Assembly (NCBI RefSeq): GCF_003053725.1
Contig: NZ_QAYC01000008.1
Coordinates: forward strand, 62,001 to 126,000
Direction of reading: 5' to 3'
DNA length: 64,000 bases
Source of the DNA: Rhodovulum kholense
GTDB taxonomy: Bacteria > Pseudomonadota > Alphaproteobacteria > Rhodobacterales > Rhodobacteraceae
Part shown: positions 43,029-52,300 of the stretch, in pieces
Layout of the letters: each line of letters begins with the position of its first letter
Position numbering within the stretch: the stretch's first letter is position 1
Position numbers and translations under genes: made by a program
Notes under the pieces: model-generated
What the model was told of the DNA's origin: nothing
The model's database searches: none
The model's input: the letters and a program-made list of their open reading frames with translations, nothing else

Positions 43029-43958
43029 TCAGGGCAGCAGCGCCAGCCAGACCCAGACGGTCAGGATCGAGCCCAGCGTGCCGACCAGCACCGCCGAGGC
43101 GGCGACCCGGCGGGCCGCGCCGTACATGTTGGCAAAGATGTAGGTGTTGACCCCCGGCGCCATCGCCGCGGTCAGCACGGCCGAGCGGAACTGCCCGGTC
43201 GACAGGCCCAGCACCGTGCCCATGCCCCAGACCACGGCCGGATGCAGCACCAGCGACAGGCCGCAGGCAAACAGCACCGTGCGCAGGTCGCCATCGGGAC
43301 GGTAGCGCGACAGCACGCCGCCAAGCCCGAACAACGCCGCCGGAAGCGCGGCCCTGACCATCAGGTCCAGCGCGTCCTGCACGACCACCGGCACGCTCAG
43401 CCCGCCCAGATTGACTACCAGCCCCAGCGCGATGCCGATCACCAGCGCATTGCGGAACATCGAGCGCAGGATCGCCCCCGAGGTCCGCACCAGCCCCGCG
43501 CCGCGGTTCCGGACGATCTCCATCGCGGTCAGCCCGACGCCATAGCAGATCGGCGAATGCACCGCGATGATGGCATAGTTCGCCTGCAGCGCATCGGCGC
43601 CGAAGGCCCGTTCGGTGATCGGAACGCCCAGCAGCAACGAGTTCGAGAAAAGCCCGATGAAACCGATGGCGACGCTGTCCTCCCAGGTGCGGCCGAACAG
43701 GAGCCGTGCCCCGAACGTTCCCACCGCAAAGCCGGTCAGGGCGCCGGAATAGAAGCTGACCAGCAGCCGCCAGTCGAAATTCTGCCCCAGATCCAGTGTC
43801 GAGACGGCGCGGAACAGCAGGCAGGGAATCGCGAAGTTCTGCGTGAACTTCATCAGCCCGTCGACGCCCGCATCCGAGAAAAGCCCGCGCCAGACCGCGA
43901 CATAACCGAAACCGAGGACCAGAAAGACCGGAAGGATGACCTCGATCAGCGCTTCCAT
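43029..43958 (-). CDS. AEC family transporter (auxin efflux carrier-like permease)
   Basis: A 309-residue inner-membrane protein with about ten hydrophobic helices in two five-helix halves. It starts MEALIEVILPVFLVLGFGYVAV, the usual AEC opening, and has the conserved break motifs NFAIPCLLFRAVS and APGVNTYIFANMYG. AEC proteins move malate, malonate or related acids; the substrate is unknown here. The start overlaps the preceding metallo-hydrolase stop by one base (TGATG), so it is the last gene of the tmk-holB-tatD-MBL unit. Confidence 0.88.
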   Translation of the reverse strand: MEALIEVILPVFLVLGFGYVAVWRGLFSDAGVDGLMKFTQNFAIPCLLFRAVSTLDLGQNFDWRLLVSFYSGALTGFAVGTFGARLLFGRTWEDSVAIGFIGLFSNSLLLGVPITERAFGADALQANYAIIAVHSPICYGVGLTAMEIVRNRGAGLVRTSGAILRSMFRNALVIGIALGLVVNLGGLSVPVVVQDALDLMVRAALPAALFGLGGVLSRYRPDGDLRTVLFACGLSLVLHPAVVWGMGTVLGLSTGQFRSAVLTAAMAPGVNTYIFANMYGAARRVAASAVLVGTLGSILTVWVWLALLP

Positions 43959-44758
43959 CAGTCGGCGAGGCTCAGCACCATCCCGTCATAGGCGGGGGTG
44001 ACGGTCTCGGGGGTCTCGGCGTCGAGCCGGGCATAATCGAGGTCGATATGCATGTTGGTCAGCACCGCGCGGCGGGGCCGGGCGCGGTCGATATAGGCCA
44101 GGGCCTCCTCGACATTCAGATGGGTCGGATGAGGGGTATAGCGCAGCGCGTCCAGCACGAGAATCTCGAGCCCCTCGAGCATCGGCCAGCTTTCCTGGTA
44201 AAGCTCGGCCACATCCGGCAGATAGGCCAGCCCCTGGATCCGGAAGCCAAGCGCGTCGATGGACCCGTGCCGGGCGCGGAACGGCACCAGCGTGACCGGG
44301 CCGCCCGCCCCCAGCACTGTCACCGGCCCGTCGATCGGATGCAGATCGAGGATCGGCGGATAGGGCGAGCCCTCGGGCTGGATGAAGGCATAGCCGAAGC
44401 GCGCGATCAACGCGTCCTGGGTCGGCCCGTCGGCCCAGACCGGCAGCCGCTTGCGCAGGTTGAAGACGATCTGCCGGAGATCGTCGATGCCATGCACGTG
44501 ATCGGCATGGGAATGGGTGAAGACGACGGCATCAAGCTCGCCGACGCCGGCCTGCAGCAGTTGGTTGCGCAAATCGGGCGAGGTGTCGATCAGCACCCGT
44601 GTGGTGCCTTCGGGCGCGATGCGTTCGACCAGCATCGAACAGCGCTGGCGGCGGTTCTTCGGATTGTCCGGGTCGCAGGCGCCCCAATGCCCCCCGATCC
44701 GCGGCACGCCGCCGGACGAGCCGCAGCCAAGGATGGTAAAGCGCAGCTCGGCGCTCAC
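43958..44758 (-). CDS. MBL-fold metallo-hydrolase (PhnP / RNase Z-like)
   Basis: A 266-residue beta-lactamase-fold hydrolase. It starts with the PhnP-type loop ILGCGSSGGVPRIG, and the zinc site is THSHADHVHG near residue 85. Further ligands are RHGS near 165 and the terminal HIDLDY. PhnP relatives hydrolyse cyclic nucleotides or cyclic ribose phosphates; the substrate here is unknown. It overlaps tatD by four bases, a pairing common in alphaproteobacteria. Confidence 0.87.
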   Translation of the reverse strand: MSAELRFTILGCGSSGGVPRIGGHWGACDPDNPKNRRQRCSMLVERIAPEGTTRVLIDTSPDLRNQLLQAGVGELDAVVFTHSHADHVHGIDDLRQIVFNLRKRLPVWADGPTQDALIARFGYAFIQPEGSPYPPILDLHPIDGPVTVLGAGGPVTLVPFRARHGSIDALGFRIQGLAYLPDVAELYQESWPMLEGLEILVLDALRYTPHPTHLNVEEALAYIDRARPRRAVLTNMHIDLDYARLDAETPETVTPAYDGMVLSLAD

Positions 44759-45567
44759 GCGGCGGCCCGCCAGCTGGCGGCCTTGGCGAAGAGCCGGTCG
44801 AAATTGGCCTGGGTCCGCGCCGCGAAATCGGCATAGTCGAGCCCGAAGACCTCGGCCCCGACCCGCGCGGTATGGGCGCTATAGGCCGGTTCGTTGCGCT
44901 TGCCGCGATGGGGCGGCGGGGCAAGATAGGGGGCGTCGGTCTCGACCAGCACCCGGTCGAGGGGGGCCGCCGCGAAGATCTCGCGGATCTCCTTCGATTT
45001 CGGGAAGGTCGCGATACCCGACATCGACAGGTAGAAGCCCAGATCGAGCGCGGCGCGCGCCAGCTCGGGCGATGAACTGAAACAATGCATAATGCAGCCA
45101 TAGGCGCCGTTGCGGTATTCCTCGGCGAGGATGCGCGCCATGTCGTCATCGGCGGCGCGGGAATGGATGATCAGCGGCAGCCCGGTCTCGCGCGCGGCGG
45201 CGATATGGATGCGCAGGCTGTCCTGCTGCACGTCGGCCGAGTCGGCGGTGTAGTGATAATCAAGCCCGGTTTCGCCAATGCCCACGAATTTCGGATGCTT
45301 CGCCAGCGCCAGCAGTTCGTCGACCGTGGCCATCGGCTCTTCGGCCGCGCTCATCGGATGGGTGCCGGCGGCGTAGAACACCGGCGCATGGGTCTCGGCG
45401 ATCTCGCGCACCTGCGGTTCCTGCCGGAGGCGGGTGCAGATCGTCACCATCCGCGTCACCCCGGCCGCCTCGGCCCGGGCCAGCACCTGGTCCAGTTCGT
45501 TCGCGAAGTCGGGGAAGTCGAGGTGACAGTGGCTGTCGGTGATTTCGGGGGTCTTGGTGTCGCTCAT
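44755..45567 (-). CDS. tatD: TatD family metal-dependent hydrolase (DNase)
   Basis: A 270-residue TIM-barrel hydrolase. Metal ligands are in DSHCHLDF (H13 and H15), GIGETGLDYHY (glutamate and histidine), LPLIIHSRAADDD and CIMHCFSSSPE, and the final aspartate is in VLVETDAPYLAPP. TatD proteins act as 3'-5' exonucleases in DNA repair and turnover. It is located between holB and the MBL hydrolase, six bases after holB. Confidence 0.93.
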   Translation of the reverse strand: MSDTKTPEITDSHCHLDFPDFANELDQVLARAEAAGVTRMVTICTRLRQEPQVREIAETHAPVFYAAGTHPMSAAEEPMATVDELLALAKHPKFVGIGETGLDYHYTADSADVQQDSLRIHIAAARETGLPLIIHSRAADDDMARILAEEYRNGAYGCIMHCFSSSPELARAALDLGFYLSMSGIATFPKSKEIREIFAAAPLDRVLVETDAPYLAPPPHRGKRNEPAYSAHTARVGAEVFGLDYADFAARTQANFDRLFAKAASWRAAA

Positions 45568-45573
45568 CTCGCC

Positions 45574-46701
45574 TCAGGCGGCCAGCCGGCCGGCGGTCTC
45601 GTCAAGTCTCAGAACCGTATCGAGGATGAGGGAAGCCGGGTCAAGGTTCACCGCCCGGCCCTGGCGCGCCCGCGCGGTCAGGTCCTGCGCCGCCTCGGCC
45701 CAGGCGCGGGCGGCATGGGCGTCGGGGGCCAGCCGGGTCAACAGCGCGGCCTCGCCCGGCGCCGCCTCGGGCGGGGGCGCGCCGGTGGCCCCGGTCCGGG
45801 CCAGCCGCGCCAGCACCAGTTCGATCAGCCGAAGCGTCAGGTCGAACCGCGCCTCGGCGCCACGCCCGGCCGTGCTTTCAGCAAGTTTCAGAAGCCGCGA
45901 CCGATCCAGCCGCGGATGCCCGGCCAGAAGCCCGACCAGATCGGCGTAAAGCGCCAGACCGTCCAGCCGGGCCAGCCGGATCGCCTCGCCCACGGACCCG
46001 CCCGAAAGCTGGGCCAGCGCCGCGCTGTCGCCCGCCTCATGGCCCGCCTGCGCAAGCGCGCGGGCCATGTCGTCGGGCCCGAGCGGCCCCAACCGAAGCT
46101 CGCGGCAGCGCGACCGGATCGTCGGCAGAAGCCGCGCGGGCGAATGGCTGATCAGCAGCAGGGTGGCATTCGCGGGGGGCTCTTCGAGCAGTTTCAGCAG
46201 CGCATTGGCCGCGCTGACGTTCAGCTCGTCGGCGGAATCGACGATCACCACGCGCCGTCCGCCCTCGGCCGAGGACAGCCCGAAGAAGGATTTCAGCCGC
46301 CGCACATCGTCGACCCGGATCTCGGCCGACAGCGCATTGCCCTTGTCGTTGGGCCCGCGCCTGAGAACGAACAGCCCCGGCTCGGATTGCGCCGCCATCC
46401 GGCGCGCGACCGGATGATCGGCGGGCACGGCCAGGCTGTCGGGCGCGGCCTCGGCCCCGAAAAGCCCGGCATCGCCTCCCGCTGCGGGTCGGGTCAGCAG
46501 AAACCGCGCGACCGACCAGGCCAGCGTCGCCTTGCCGACCCCGCGCGGCCCGCTGAGAAGCCAGCCGTGATGCATCCGCCCGCCGGAAAAGGCATCGAGA
46601 AACGCGGCCTCGGCGGCCTCCTGCCCGATCAGGCAAAGGGTATCGCGCGGATGCGGCGCGCCCTCGACTCGGTCGGGTTCGGGAAGCTCCGCCTCGCTCA
46701 T
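45574..46701 (-). CDS. holB: DNA polymerase III subunit delta'
   Basis: A 375-residue clamp-loader subunit. The AAA+ core has the Walker A-like SGPRGVGKATLAW near 54 and the conserved VVIVDSADELNVSAANALLK with LEEPPANATLLLIS (sensor and SRC-like region). Length is about 40 residues above E. coli delta', typical for alphaproteobacteria, with an extended C-terminal helical collar. It overlaps tmk by four bases; tmk-holB coupling is conserved across bacteria. Confidence 0.93.
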   Translation of the reverse strand: MSEAELPEPDRVEGAPHPRDTLCLIGQEAAEAAFLDAFSGGRMHHGWLLSGPRGVGKATLAWSVARFLLTRPAAGGDAGLFGAEAAPDSLAVPADHPVARRMAAQSEPGLFVLRRGPNDKGNALSAEIRVDDVRRLKSFFGLSSAEGGRRVVIVDSADELNVSAANALLKLLEEPPANATLLLISHSPARLLPTIRSRCRELRLGPLGPDDMARALAQAGHEAGDSAALAQLSGGSVGEAIRLARLDGLALYADLVGLLAGHPRLDRSRLLKLAESTAGRGAEARFDLTLRLIELVLARLARTGATGAPPPEAAPGEAALLTRLAPDAHAARAWAEAAQDLTARARQGRAVNLDPASLILDTVLRLDETAGRLAA

Positions 46702-47324
46702 GCCAGCGCCGCCTCGGCCAGCCGCGCGATGTCGCGGGCGACCTCGTCCGGCGCGCGGTCGGCATCGACCACGCGGCAGCGGCCGGGAAATTCAGCGGCG
46801 AGATCGAGGAAGCCCTGACGGCTTCGGGCCTGCAGCGCCTCGCCGAAATCCTCGAACCGTTCCTCGGACCCGTTGCGCCCTTTGGCACGCGCCAGCCCGG
46901 TCGCGGGCGCCATGTCGAGGATGACCGTCAGGTCGGGCTCGCGACCGATCATCAGGTCGTGCAGCCGGTCGACCGTGGCCCGCAGATCGCCCCGGGTGAT
47001 GCCCTGATAGACCCGGGTGGAATCGGCGAAGCGGTCGCAGATCACCACCGCACCGCGGTCGAGCGCGGGACCGATGGTCCGTTCCAGATGGTCGCGCCGC
47101 GCGGCCGTGAACAGCAGCAATTCCGTCTCGGCCGACCACCGGTCGGGGTCGCCTTCCAGCACCAGCCGCCGGATCTCCTCGGCGCCGGGGCTGCCACCCG
47201 GCTCGCGCGTCAGCACGACCTCATGCCCGCCCGCGCGCAGCCGCTCGGCCAGGGCGCGCGCCTGGGTCGACTTGCCCGACCCGTCGATGCCCTCGAAGGT
47301 GATGAACCGCGCGCGCCCGGCCAT
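46698..47324 (-). CDS. tmk: Thymidylate kinase
   Basis: A 208-residue dTMP kinase. The P-loop is FEGIDGSGKSTQARAL at 9-24. LTREPGGSPGAEEIR contains the DR(Y/E)-type substrate segment, CDRFADSTRVYQG binds dTMP, and the LID is LARAKGRNGSEERFE. Standard length. It lies one base after dacC and overlaps holB by four bases, so dacC, tmk and holB are probably cotranscribed. Confidence 0.95.
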   Translation of the reverse strand: MAGRARFITFEGIDGSGKSTQARALAERLRAGGHEVVLTREPGGSPGAEEIRRLVLEGDPDRWSAETELLLFTAARRDHLERTIGPALDRGAVVICDRFADSTRVYQGITRGDLRATVDRLHDLMIGREPDLTVILDMAPATGLARAKGRNGSEERFEDFGEALQARSRQGFLDLAAEFPGRCRVVDADRAPDEVARDIARLAEAALA

Positions 47325-47325
47325 G

Positions 47326-48489
47326 TCAGAGGTCGGCGGCCTTCTTCTCGGCCCAGCGCAGGAACACCTCGGTCGCGGTTCGCAAACGCGGCACGAACCC
47401 GCCCCGCGCCACCTCGCGCTCGGCCACCAGCGGCACCCGCAGCGGCTCCATGTCGGGGCGCTGGATCACCAGCTCGCCCAGCTCCTGCCCGGCCTCGATC
47501 GGCGCCAGCACCGGATCGTGGAAATGCACCTCGGCATCGACCGTGTCGCGCACCACCGCCGGCAGCAGCACCTCGAGATCGTCCTTGGCGACCAGCCCGA
47601 CCTTCTCGATCTCGCCCATCCAGACATCGGTTTCGGCCAGACGTTCGCCCCGGCGCAGCACGCCGCGCTGCACGAACTGGCGGAACGCCCAGTTGATGAT
47701 CCGCTCGCCTTCCTCGGCGCGCTGCTCGGTGCTTTCCAGCCCCGAGATCACGAAGGTCACCCGCCGCCCGTTCTGCAGGGCCGAGCCGACCAGCCCGTAG
47801 CCTGCCTCCTGGGTATGGCCGGTCTTCAGCCCGTCGGCGCCGATCCCGAGCTTCAGAAGCGGGTTGCGGTTGAACCGGTTCTGCGGGGCACGGCCGTCAT
47901 AGTCGTATTCGCGCTCGCCGAAGAAGCCGTAATATTCGGGGAACTCGTCGATCAGACGCATCGCGAGGATACCCAGATCGTGCATGCTCATCCGCTGGTT
48001 CGGATGCGGCCAGCCGCTAGCATTGGCGAAGGTCGAATTGGTCATGCCCAGCGCATGGGCGCGCTCGGTCATCAGCCGCGCAAAGGCTTCTTCGGTGCCC
48101 GCCAGCCCCTCGGCCACCACCACACAGGCATCGTTGCCCGATTGCACGATGATGCCCTGGATCAGATCCTCGACGGTCGGCCGGTCGCGTTCATTCAGGA
48201 ACATCGTCGAGCCGCCCATCGACATCGCCTTGGCCGAGACCGAGAACTGGGTCTCGAGCGTCACCCGCCCGTCGCGCAGCGCCTCGAACAGCATGTTCAG
48301 GGTCATCAGCTTCGACATCGAGGCGGGCGGCACCGGCTGGTCGGCATTCTTCGACAGGAGCACGGTCCCGGTGGTCTGGTCCACCACATAAGCCGCGCCC
48401 GCCCGGGTCTCGAAGCTGGCCTCTGCGGGGACGGACAGCGCCATCAGCGCCAGGGCCCCGGCAAGGGCGGACAGGAAGGTCGGTCGCAT
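47326..48489 (-). CDS. dacC: D-alanyl-D-alanine carboxypeptidase (DacC / PBP5-6 type)
   Basis: A 387-residue low-molecular-weight penicillin-binding protein that trims the terminal D-Ala from peptidoglycan stem peptides. A signal peptide (1-25, ending EASFE) precedes the S11 peptidase domain with Ser57-Met-Ser-Lys60, SGN at 117-119 and KTG at 222-224. The PBP5-type beta-rich C-terminal domain follows (LAETDVWMGEIEKVGLVAKDD). The end, LRWAEKKAADL, is weakly amphipathic and may anchor to the membrane. The ATG at 48489 gives the signal peptide; the upstream frame to 48504 is discounted. Confidence 0.93.
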   Translation of the reverse strand: MRPTFLSALAGALALMALSVPAEASFETRAGAAYVVDQTTGTVLLSKNADQPVPPASMSKLMTLNMLFEALRDGRVTLETQFSVSAKAMSMGGSTMFLNERDRPTVEDLIQGIIVQSGNDACVVVAEGLAGTEEAFARLMTERAHALGMTNSTFANASGWPHPNQRMSMHDLGILAMRLIDEFPEYYGFFGEREYDYDGRAPQNRFNRNPLLKLGIGADGLKTGHTQEAGYGLVGSALQNGRRVTFVISGLESTEQRAEEGERIINWAFRQFVQRGVLRRGERLAETDVWMGEIEKVGLVAKDDLEVLLPAVVRDTVDAEVHFHDPVLAPIEAGQELGELVIQRPDMEPLRVPLVAEREVARGGFVPRLRTATEVFLRWAEKKAADL

Positions 48490-48528
48490 GGTCACCTCTC
48501 GCATTGGGTCCGGCGTCGCACGAACGGG

Positions 48529-49254
48529 TCAGCGGGTCACGGCATAGGCATCCTTGAAGCCCAGCCCGCGCGCCGCCTCGATCAGCGCCGCCCGGTCGTC
48601 CTCGGTCTTAACGGGGCCGGAGACGACACGCCAGAGCGGCCGCCCGCCCGGATCCGGCGCGCGGATTTCGGCCGAAAGCCCGGCCTTGGTCAGACGCGCC
48701 GCCGTCTGCTTGGCGCCGTCCGCGCTGTCGACCGTGGCGACCTGCACGAAGCGCCGGGTCAGCGCCGCCGGCGCGCGCTCTGCGTCGTCGTCCTGCGCGG
48801 TCGCGGCGGGCTGCGGGTCGGGGGTCCGGCGCAGCGCCGTAACGCTCAGCTCGGTCGGCTGCCCGGCCAGAAGCCCGATCTGCGCTGCCGCATCGGACGA
48901 CACCTGAAAGCGCGGCCCCGGGCTCTCGCGTTCGCGGCGGAAGAGCGCGCCGACGACCGACTGGCCGGTTGCGGTATTGCGAATGATCACCCGCTCGGGG
49001 TCGGTCACGTCGGGATGCGCGATCCAGATCCCGCCCAGCGAGGGGCGCCCGTCCCAGAGCCCGGTCTCTTCGGCCTGAAACACCTCGGGCGCCTCGACAT
49101 CCTCGCCCGCCGCGCGTTGCACGATCTGCGGCCCGGGCGCATCGCCGACGCCCTTGCTCCCGAAAAGCCCTGCGCCCGCGCCACCCTGACAGCCGGCCAG
49201 AATGCCTGTCACCGCCAGCAGGACCGCCATCCGCGCGATCCGGTATCCCTGCAT
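48529..49254 (-). CDS. SPOR-domain lipoprotein
   Basis: A 241-residue lipoprotein. The signal sequence ends at the lipobox ILAGC, giving lipidated Cys22. A middle beta domain (about 65-150, GIWIAHPDVTDPERVIIRN) resembles a reduced RlpA-type barrel, and a C-terminal SPOR domain (about 165-240, RRFVQVATVDSADGAKQTAARL ... WRVVSGPV) binds denuded septal glycan. It lies 39 bases before dacC and is likely cotranscribed, fitting a cell-wall role. RlpA catalytic residues were not identified. Confidence 0.8.
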   Translation of the reverse strand: MQGYRIARMAVLLAVTGILAGCQGGAGAGLFGSKGVGDAPGPQIVQRAAGEDVEAPEVFQAEETGLWDGRPSLGGIWIAHPDVTDPERVIIRNTATGQSVVGALFRRERESPGPRFQVSSDAAAQIGLLAGQPTELSVTALRRTPDPQPAATAQDDDAERAPAALTRRFVQVATVDSADGAKQTAARLTKAGLSAEIRAPDPGGRPLWRVVSGPVKTEDDRAALIEAARGLGFKDAYAVTR

Positions 49255-49541
49255 GCATCGCCCCTGTTTCGCGCACGTTTGCCGTGCGGCGTCGTCGTCC
49301 TCTGCGCCCGGCCAGCTCCGGCCAACCGCTGGCCGACCGCTGCAAGATCCGCGCGAATCATATCGTCAGAGGCGGTGCAAGGAAAGGCTTGCCCCGACGG
49401 GCGCCGCCTTTGCCCGCCCCCGCAGGCCTGCGCGGTCGCGCCCGGCGCACAAGCCTGTTGTCGCGCCCGGCAGTTCCGGCTAAGCCTGACACGGTTTGCC
49501 CGGCCCCTCGGTTTCCCTGGAAACCGTACGCTGGCAAGCAC

Positions 49542-49629
49542 GGAAGGGTGGCAGAGTGGTCGATTGCAGCGGTCTTGAAAACCGCCGATGTGCAAGCATC
49601 CGTGGGTTCGAATCCCACCCCTTCCGCCA
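49542..49629 (+). tRNA. tRNA-Ser (TGA anticodon)
   Basis: An 88-base gene with CCA encoded. The acceptor stem GGAAGGG pairs with CCCTTCC and the discriminator is G. The anticodon arm GCGGT-CTTGAAA-ACCGC gives TGA. A long variable arm (CGATGTGCAAGCATCCG) and T-loop GGTTCGAATCC are typical of tRNA-Ser. The preceding 287 bases (49255-49541) hold nothing recognised. Confidence 0.97.
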
Positions 49630-49735
49630 TTAAACTCTTATTTTATTGTGAATTTCCAAGATTGGCCCCCACCCACACAAGGCCCCAGATCCGAAGAAGG
49701 CTTGATCTTGGTCTGATCGGAGTGCTTCGGGCTGC

Positions 49736-50657
49736 CTATTTTCGATCTGCGATAAGCTTCGACAGAAGCGAAGGCATGTTTTCCATAAGGACCAGGGCAC
49801 ATTCCACCGTCTCGCCGGTCATGGCTATCTGCAACTGCCCTGCGGGCACTGCCTGATCCCAGAAAAAGTTCTGCGTGAGGAAGCCCAGAACGCCCCGCTT
49901 GTAGTCGGTGTCGGGGTTTTGCAGGTGGTCGCCCCTGGTTTCCCGCACCACGATCCGCCCAGCGCCTGCGTTACCGCCCGTGGCGAAGATGAAGTCAGGA
50001 TATATGCGCCCGCGCTTCCAGCCTTGCAGCGCCATCCTGAGACTGGCTTTGGCTACGTTCCGGTGCCACCACTTCACCGCGTCATCCCCATCCTGGTGCA
50101 CGGCGACGTTCCGTTCCTCGCCGTTCAACTCGTTTCGGAATACAGGGAAAAACAGGCTGCGGGCCAGCGCGCCGCCATCGGCTCCGGTCAGGTGGGGCAA
50201 CTTCGCCGGTCGCGTGGTCAGCATGTGGTCGGGCATCTGCCAGTTGTTGCCGTCCAGCCGGAGCCGGAATCGAATGTCACCGGCCTTCACCGCCGCGCGG
50301 AACAGTGATTCGGATCGGGCATCGTGTTCCTTGGTCGGGACCACCCGCAGCCGGTCGATGATCACGCCGGATGCAGCGCCCAGCTTGGCCGCGTCGAAGC
50401 CGCGCGCTTCCAGACCCTTCACCAGGTCCGCGACGATCCCCCCGCGCCACGAAGGGGTTGGGCACCAGATCGGAAAACACCCGCACCGCGCAAGTGGGGT
50501 CGAATTGCAGGGATTCAGCCGCCGCCGCGACAACCTCGCCCGGGACACACTCATCGTCCCCTGCGTCGGTCAGGGCGATGCGCTGCAGCTGCGCCGCCAC
50601 CTGTGCCGGGTTGTCCGGTATGTCGGCCACCACATCCGCCACCCTTTGCGCGACGGT
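49736..50657 (-). pseudogene. C-terminal remnant of a restriction/helicase (type III Res-like) gene
   Basis: Two frames together give about 300 residues. The first reads VADVVADIPDNPAQVAAQLQ to VFSDLVPNPFVARG (50657 to about 50440). After a shift at a run of six C (50438-50443) it continues GIVADLVKGLEARGF to the end at 49736. The last part, GRIYPDFIFATGGNAGAGRIV-VRETRGDHLQNPD, matches the C-terminal PD-(D/E)xK region of DEAD-box restriction subunits, where E-T-K is usual; here it reads E-T-R. The helicase half and any methyltransferase are missing. It lies about 105 bases from the tRNA-Ser 3' end. Confidence 0.65.
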
Positions 50658-50719
50658 TCAGGGGCCCGGCCCGCAGTGCATCGACGGGGCGCCGGATTTT
50701 ACGGCGGCCGCAGCCTTCG

Positions 50720-51211
50720 TTACCCCAACTGATCCGGCGGATCGTCCCGAAAAGCGTCGATCAGGTCGAACAGGAACTGCAACGCCAGCGTGCCGAACCC
50801 GAGCGGCAGGAGTGCATAAGGCAGGACCATCGGCGTGCCGAAGCTCGACGAGACCCGTTCGCCATAGTCCCAGGCCTGCTCTGCCATCAGCGCGCCGCGC
50901 CAGGTCAGGATGCCCGCGAAGGCGATGCCGGTCATCGCGACGACGGCGCGTGCCGCGCGGCGGAGTGCTGGCGCGGCATTTTCGACGAAGAAGGTGATGC
51001 GGATATGGTTGTCGGTGCGCTGGACATCGGCCGCGACCATGACCGCGACATAGATCAGCAGGAAGGTGTTGACCTCCAGCGACCAGGAGGTGGGCGCCGC
51101 GAAGGCGTAACGCTGGATCGCGTCATAGCAGATCGTCACCACGATGAAGACCAGCACCAGCTGCCCCACGATCCGGGTGCCCTGAACCATGCGGGTGAAG
51201 ACCTGTCTCAC
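50720..51211 (-). CDS. TRAP transporter small permease subunit (system 1)
   Basis: A 163-residue DctQ-type membrane protein with four helices. It has the family features SWSLEVNTFLLIYVAVMVAA and the HIRITFFVENA loop. It couples the binding protein to the large permease in sodium-driven uptake of organic acids. The start is GTG at 51211, with GGGGAGGG four bases upstream; an ATG at 51190 would delete part of helix 1's flank. It is the last gene of the long minus-strand TRAP operon. Confidence 0.88.
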   Translation of the reverse strand: MRQVFTRMVQGTRIVGQLVLVFIVVTICYDAIQRYAFAAPTSWSLEVNTFLLIYVAVMVAADVQRTDNHIRITFFVENAAPALRRAARAVVAMTGIAFAGILTWRGALMAEQAWDYGERVSSSFGTPMVLPYALLPLGFGTLALQFLFDLIDAFRDDPPDQLG

Positions 51212-51225
51212 GGCGCCCTCCCCGC

Positions 51226-52260
51226 TCAGCCGGCCTGGCCGGTGGCCAGCGCAATGGCGCGGTGGCCGGTCTCTTCGCCGACATCCGCGATCCAGGCCGC
51301 GCGCACCTCTTCGGCGGCGGCGTCGAGCGCGGCGAGATCCTCGCCGGTCGGATCGGTCACCTCGATCCCGGCCGCCTCGATGGCGGGCCAGTAATCGTCG
51401 CGGTAGATCACCTCGTTGGCCTCCTTCGCGCCATTGGCGTCGAACCAGTCGGCCGCGGTCTCGAAGGCCGCGCGCACCTCGTCACCCATCTTTTCCCAGC
51501 GCTGCGGCGTGACGAAGAGCCCGATGCCGAAGCCGGTGATCGGCAGGCGGTAGACATGGTGCAGCTGTTCCTGAAGCGAGCGGCCGATGATGGTCGAGAT
51601 ATTGGCCACGGCCGCATCGACGGTGCCGCGCTGCAGCCCGAGGTAAAGCTCGGACGAGGGCAGCCGCACGGCCGCGCCGCCGAAACCCTCGACGACCTTG
51701 GTGCCCTCGAAGCTGACGACGCGGACCTTCTTGCCCTTCACGTCGGCGATGGACCGGATCGGGGCGCCCGCGCTCGACCACAGATATTCCGGCTCGAGCA
51801 CATTGCCCATCATCGAGACCATGTAGAGGTCTTCCCTGGCGAGTTCTTCGTTGATCAGGTCGAACAGCGGGCTGCCCTTCCTCAGGCGGTCGGGGTTCTC
51901 GTACAGCGCCTCGATCACGCCTGGCAGGCCGGTGATGCCCAAGATCGGCACCGAGCGGGTGATGTAGCTTGTGGTGTGGAACATGAAGTCGATGGTGCCG
52001 GCCCTCAGCGCCGCCAGCTGTTCGTCGGCCTTCAGCAGCTTGCCGCTGTCGTAATAGTCGACATCGACCGCGTCGCTTGCGTTCAGCCGCTCGACAAACC
52101 CGGCCGAGCCGAAGGACAGCGCGCGGTAGCTGGGCGGCAGGTAGCTGACGCCGGTCAGCCGGGTCGCGGCCAGCGCCGGTCCGCCGGTCGCGCCCAGAAA
52201 GGCACCGGCCCCCATCAGCGCCGTGCCGGTCTTCAGGAAAGTGCGTCTCGTCTGGGTCAT
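51226..52260 (-). CDS. TRAP transporter substrate-binding protein, Tat-exported (system 1)
   Basis: A 344-residue DctP-family periplasmic binding protein. The N-terminus MTQTRRTFLKTGTALMGAGA is a twin-arginine signal, so it is exported folded. The mature part contains the DctP hallmark region VKGKKVRVVSFEGTKVVEGFGG and GLQRGTVDAAVANISTI, which surrounds the carboxylate-binding arginine. The ligand is unknown; dicarboxylates or hydroxy acids are the commonest for this family. It sits between the DctM and DctQ genes of system 1. Confidence 0.9.
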   Translation of the reverse strand: MTQTRRTFLKTGTALMGAGAFLGATGGPALAATRLTGVSYLPPSYRALSFGSAGFVERLNASDAVDVDYYDSGKLLKADEQLAALRAGTIDFMFHTTSYITRSVPILGITGLPGVIEALYENPDRLRKGSPLFDLINEELAREDLYMVSMMGNVLEPEYLWSSAGAPIRSIADVKGKKVRVVSFEGTKVVEGFGGAAVRLPSSELYLGLQRGTVDAAVANISTIIGRSLQEQLHHVYRLPITGFGIGLFVTPQRWEKMGDEVRAAFETAADWFDANGAKEANEVIYRDDYWPAIEAAGIEVTDPTGEDLAALDAAAEEVRAAWIADVGEETGHRAIALATGQAG

Positions 52261-52300
52261 CTCTGGGTTCCTCCCCTTTGGTATCCTGACATGAAACGGG

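Noticed and set aside
45574-46701. Calling the delta' gene a DnaX paralogue because of its P-loop
   Set aside because: Its length, position after tmk and lack of a DnaX-type zinc module fit holB.
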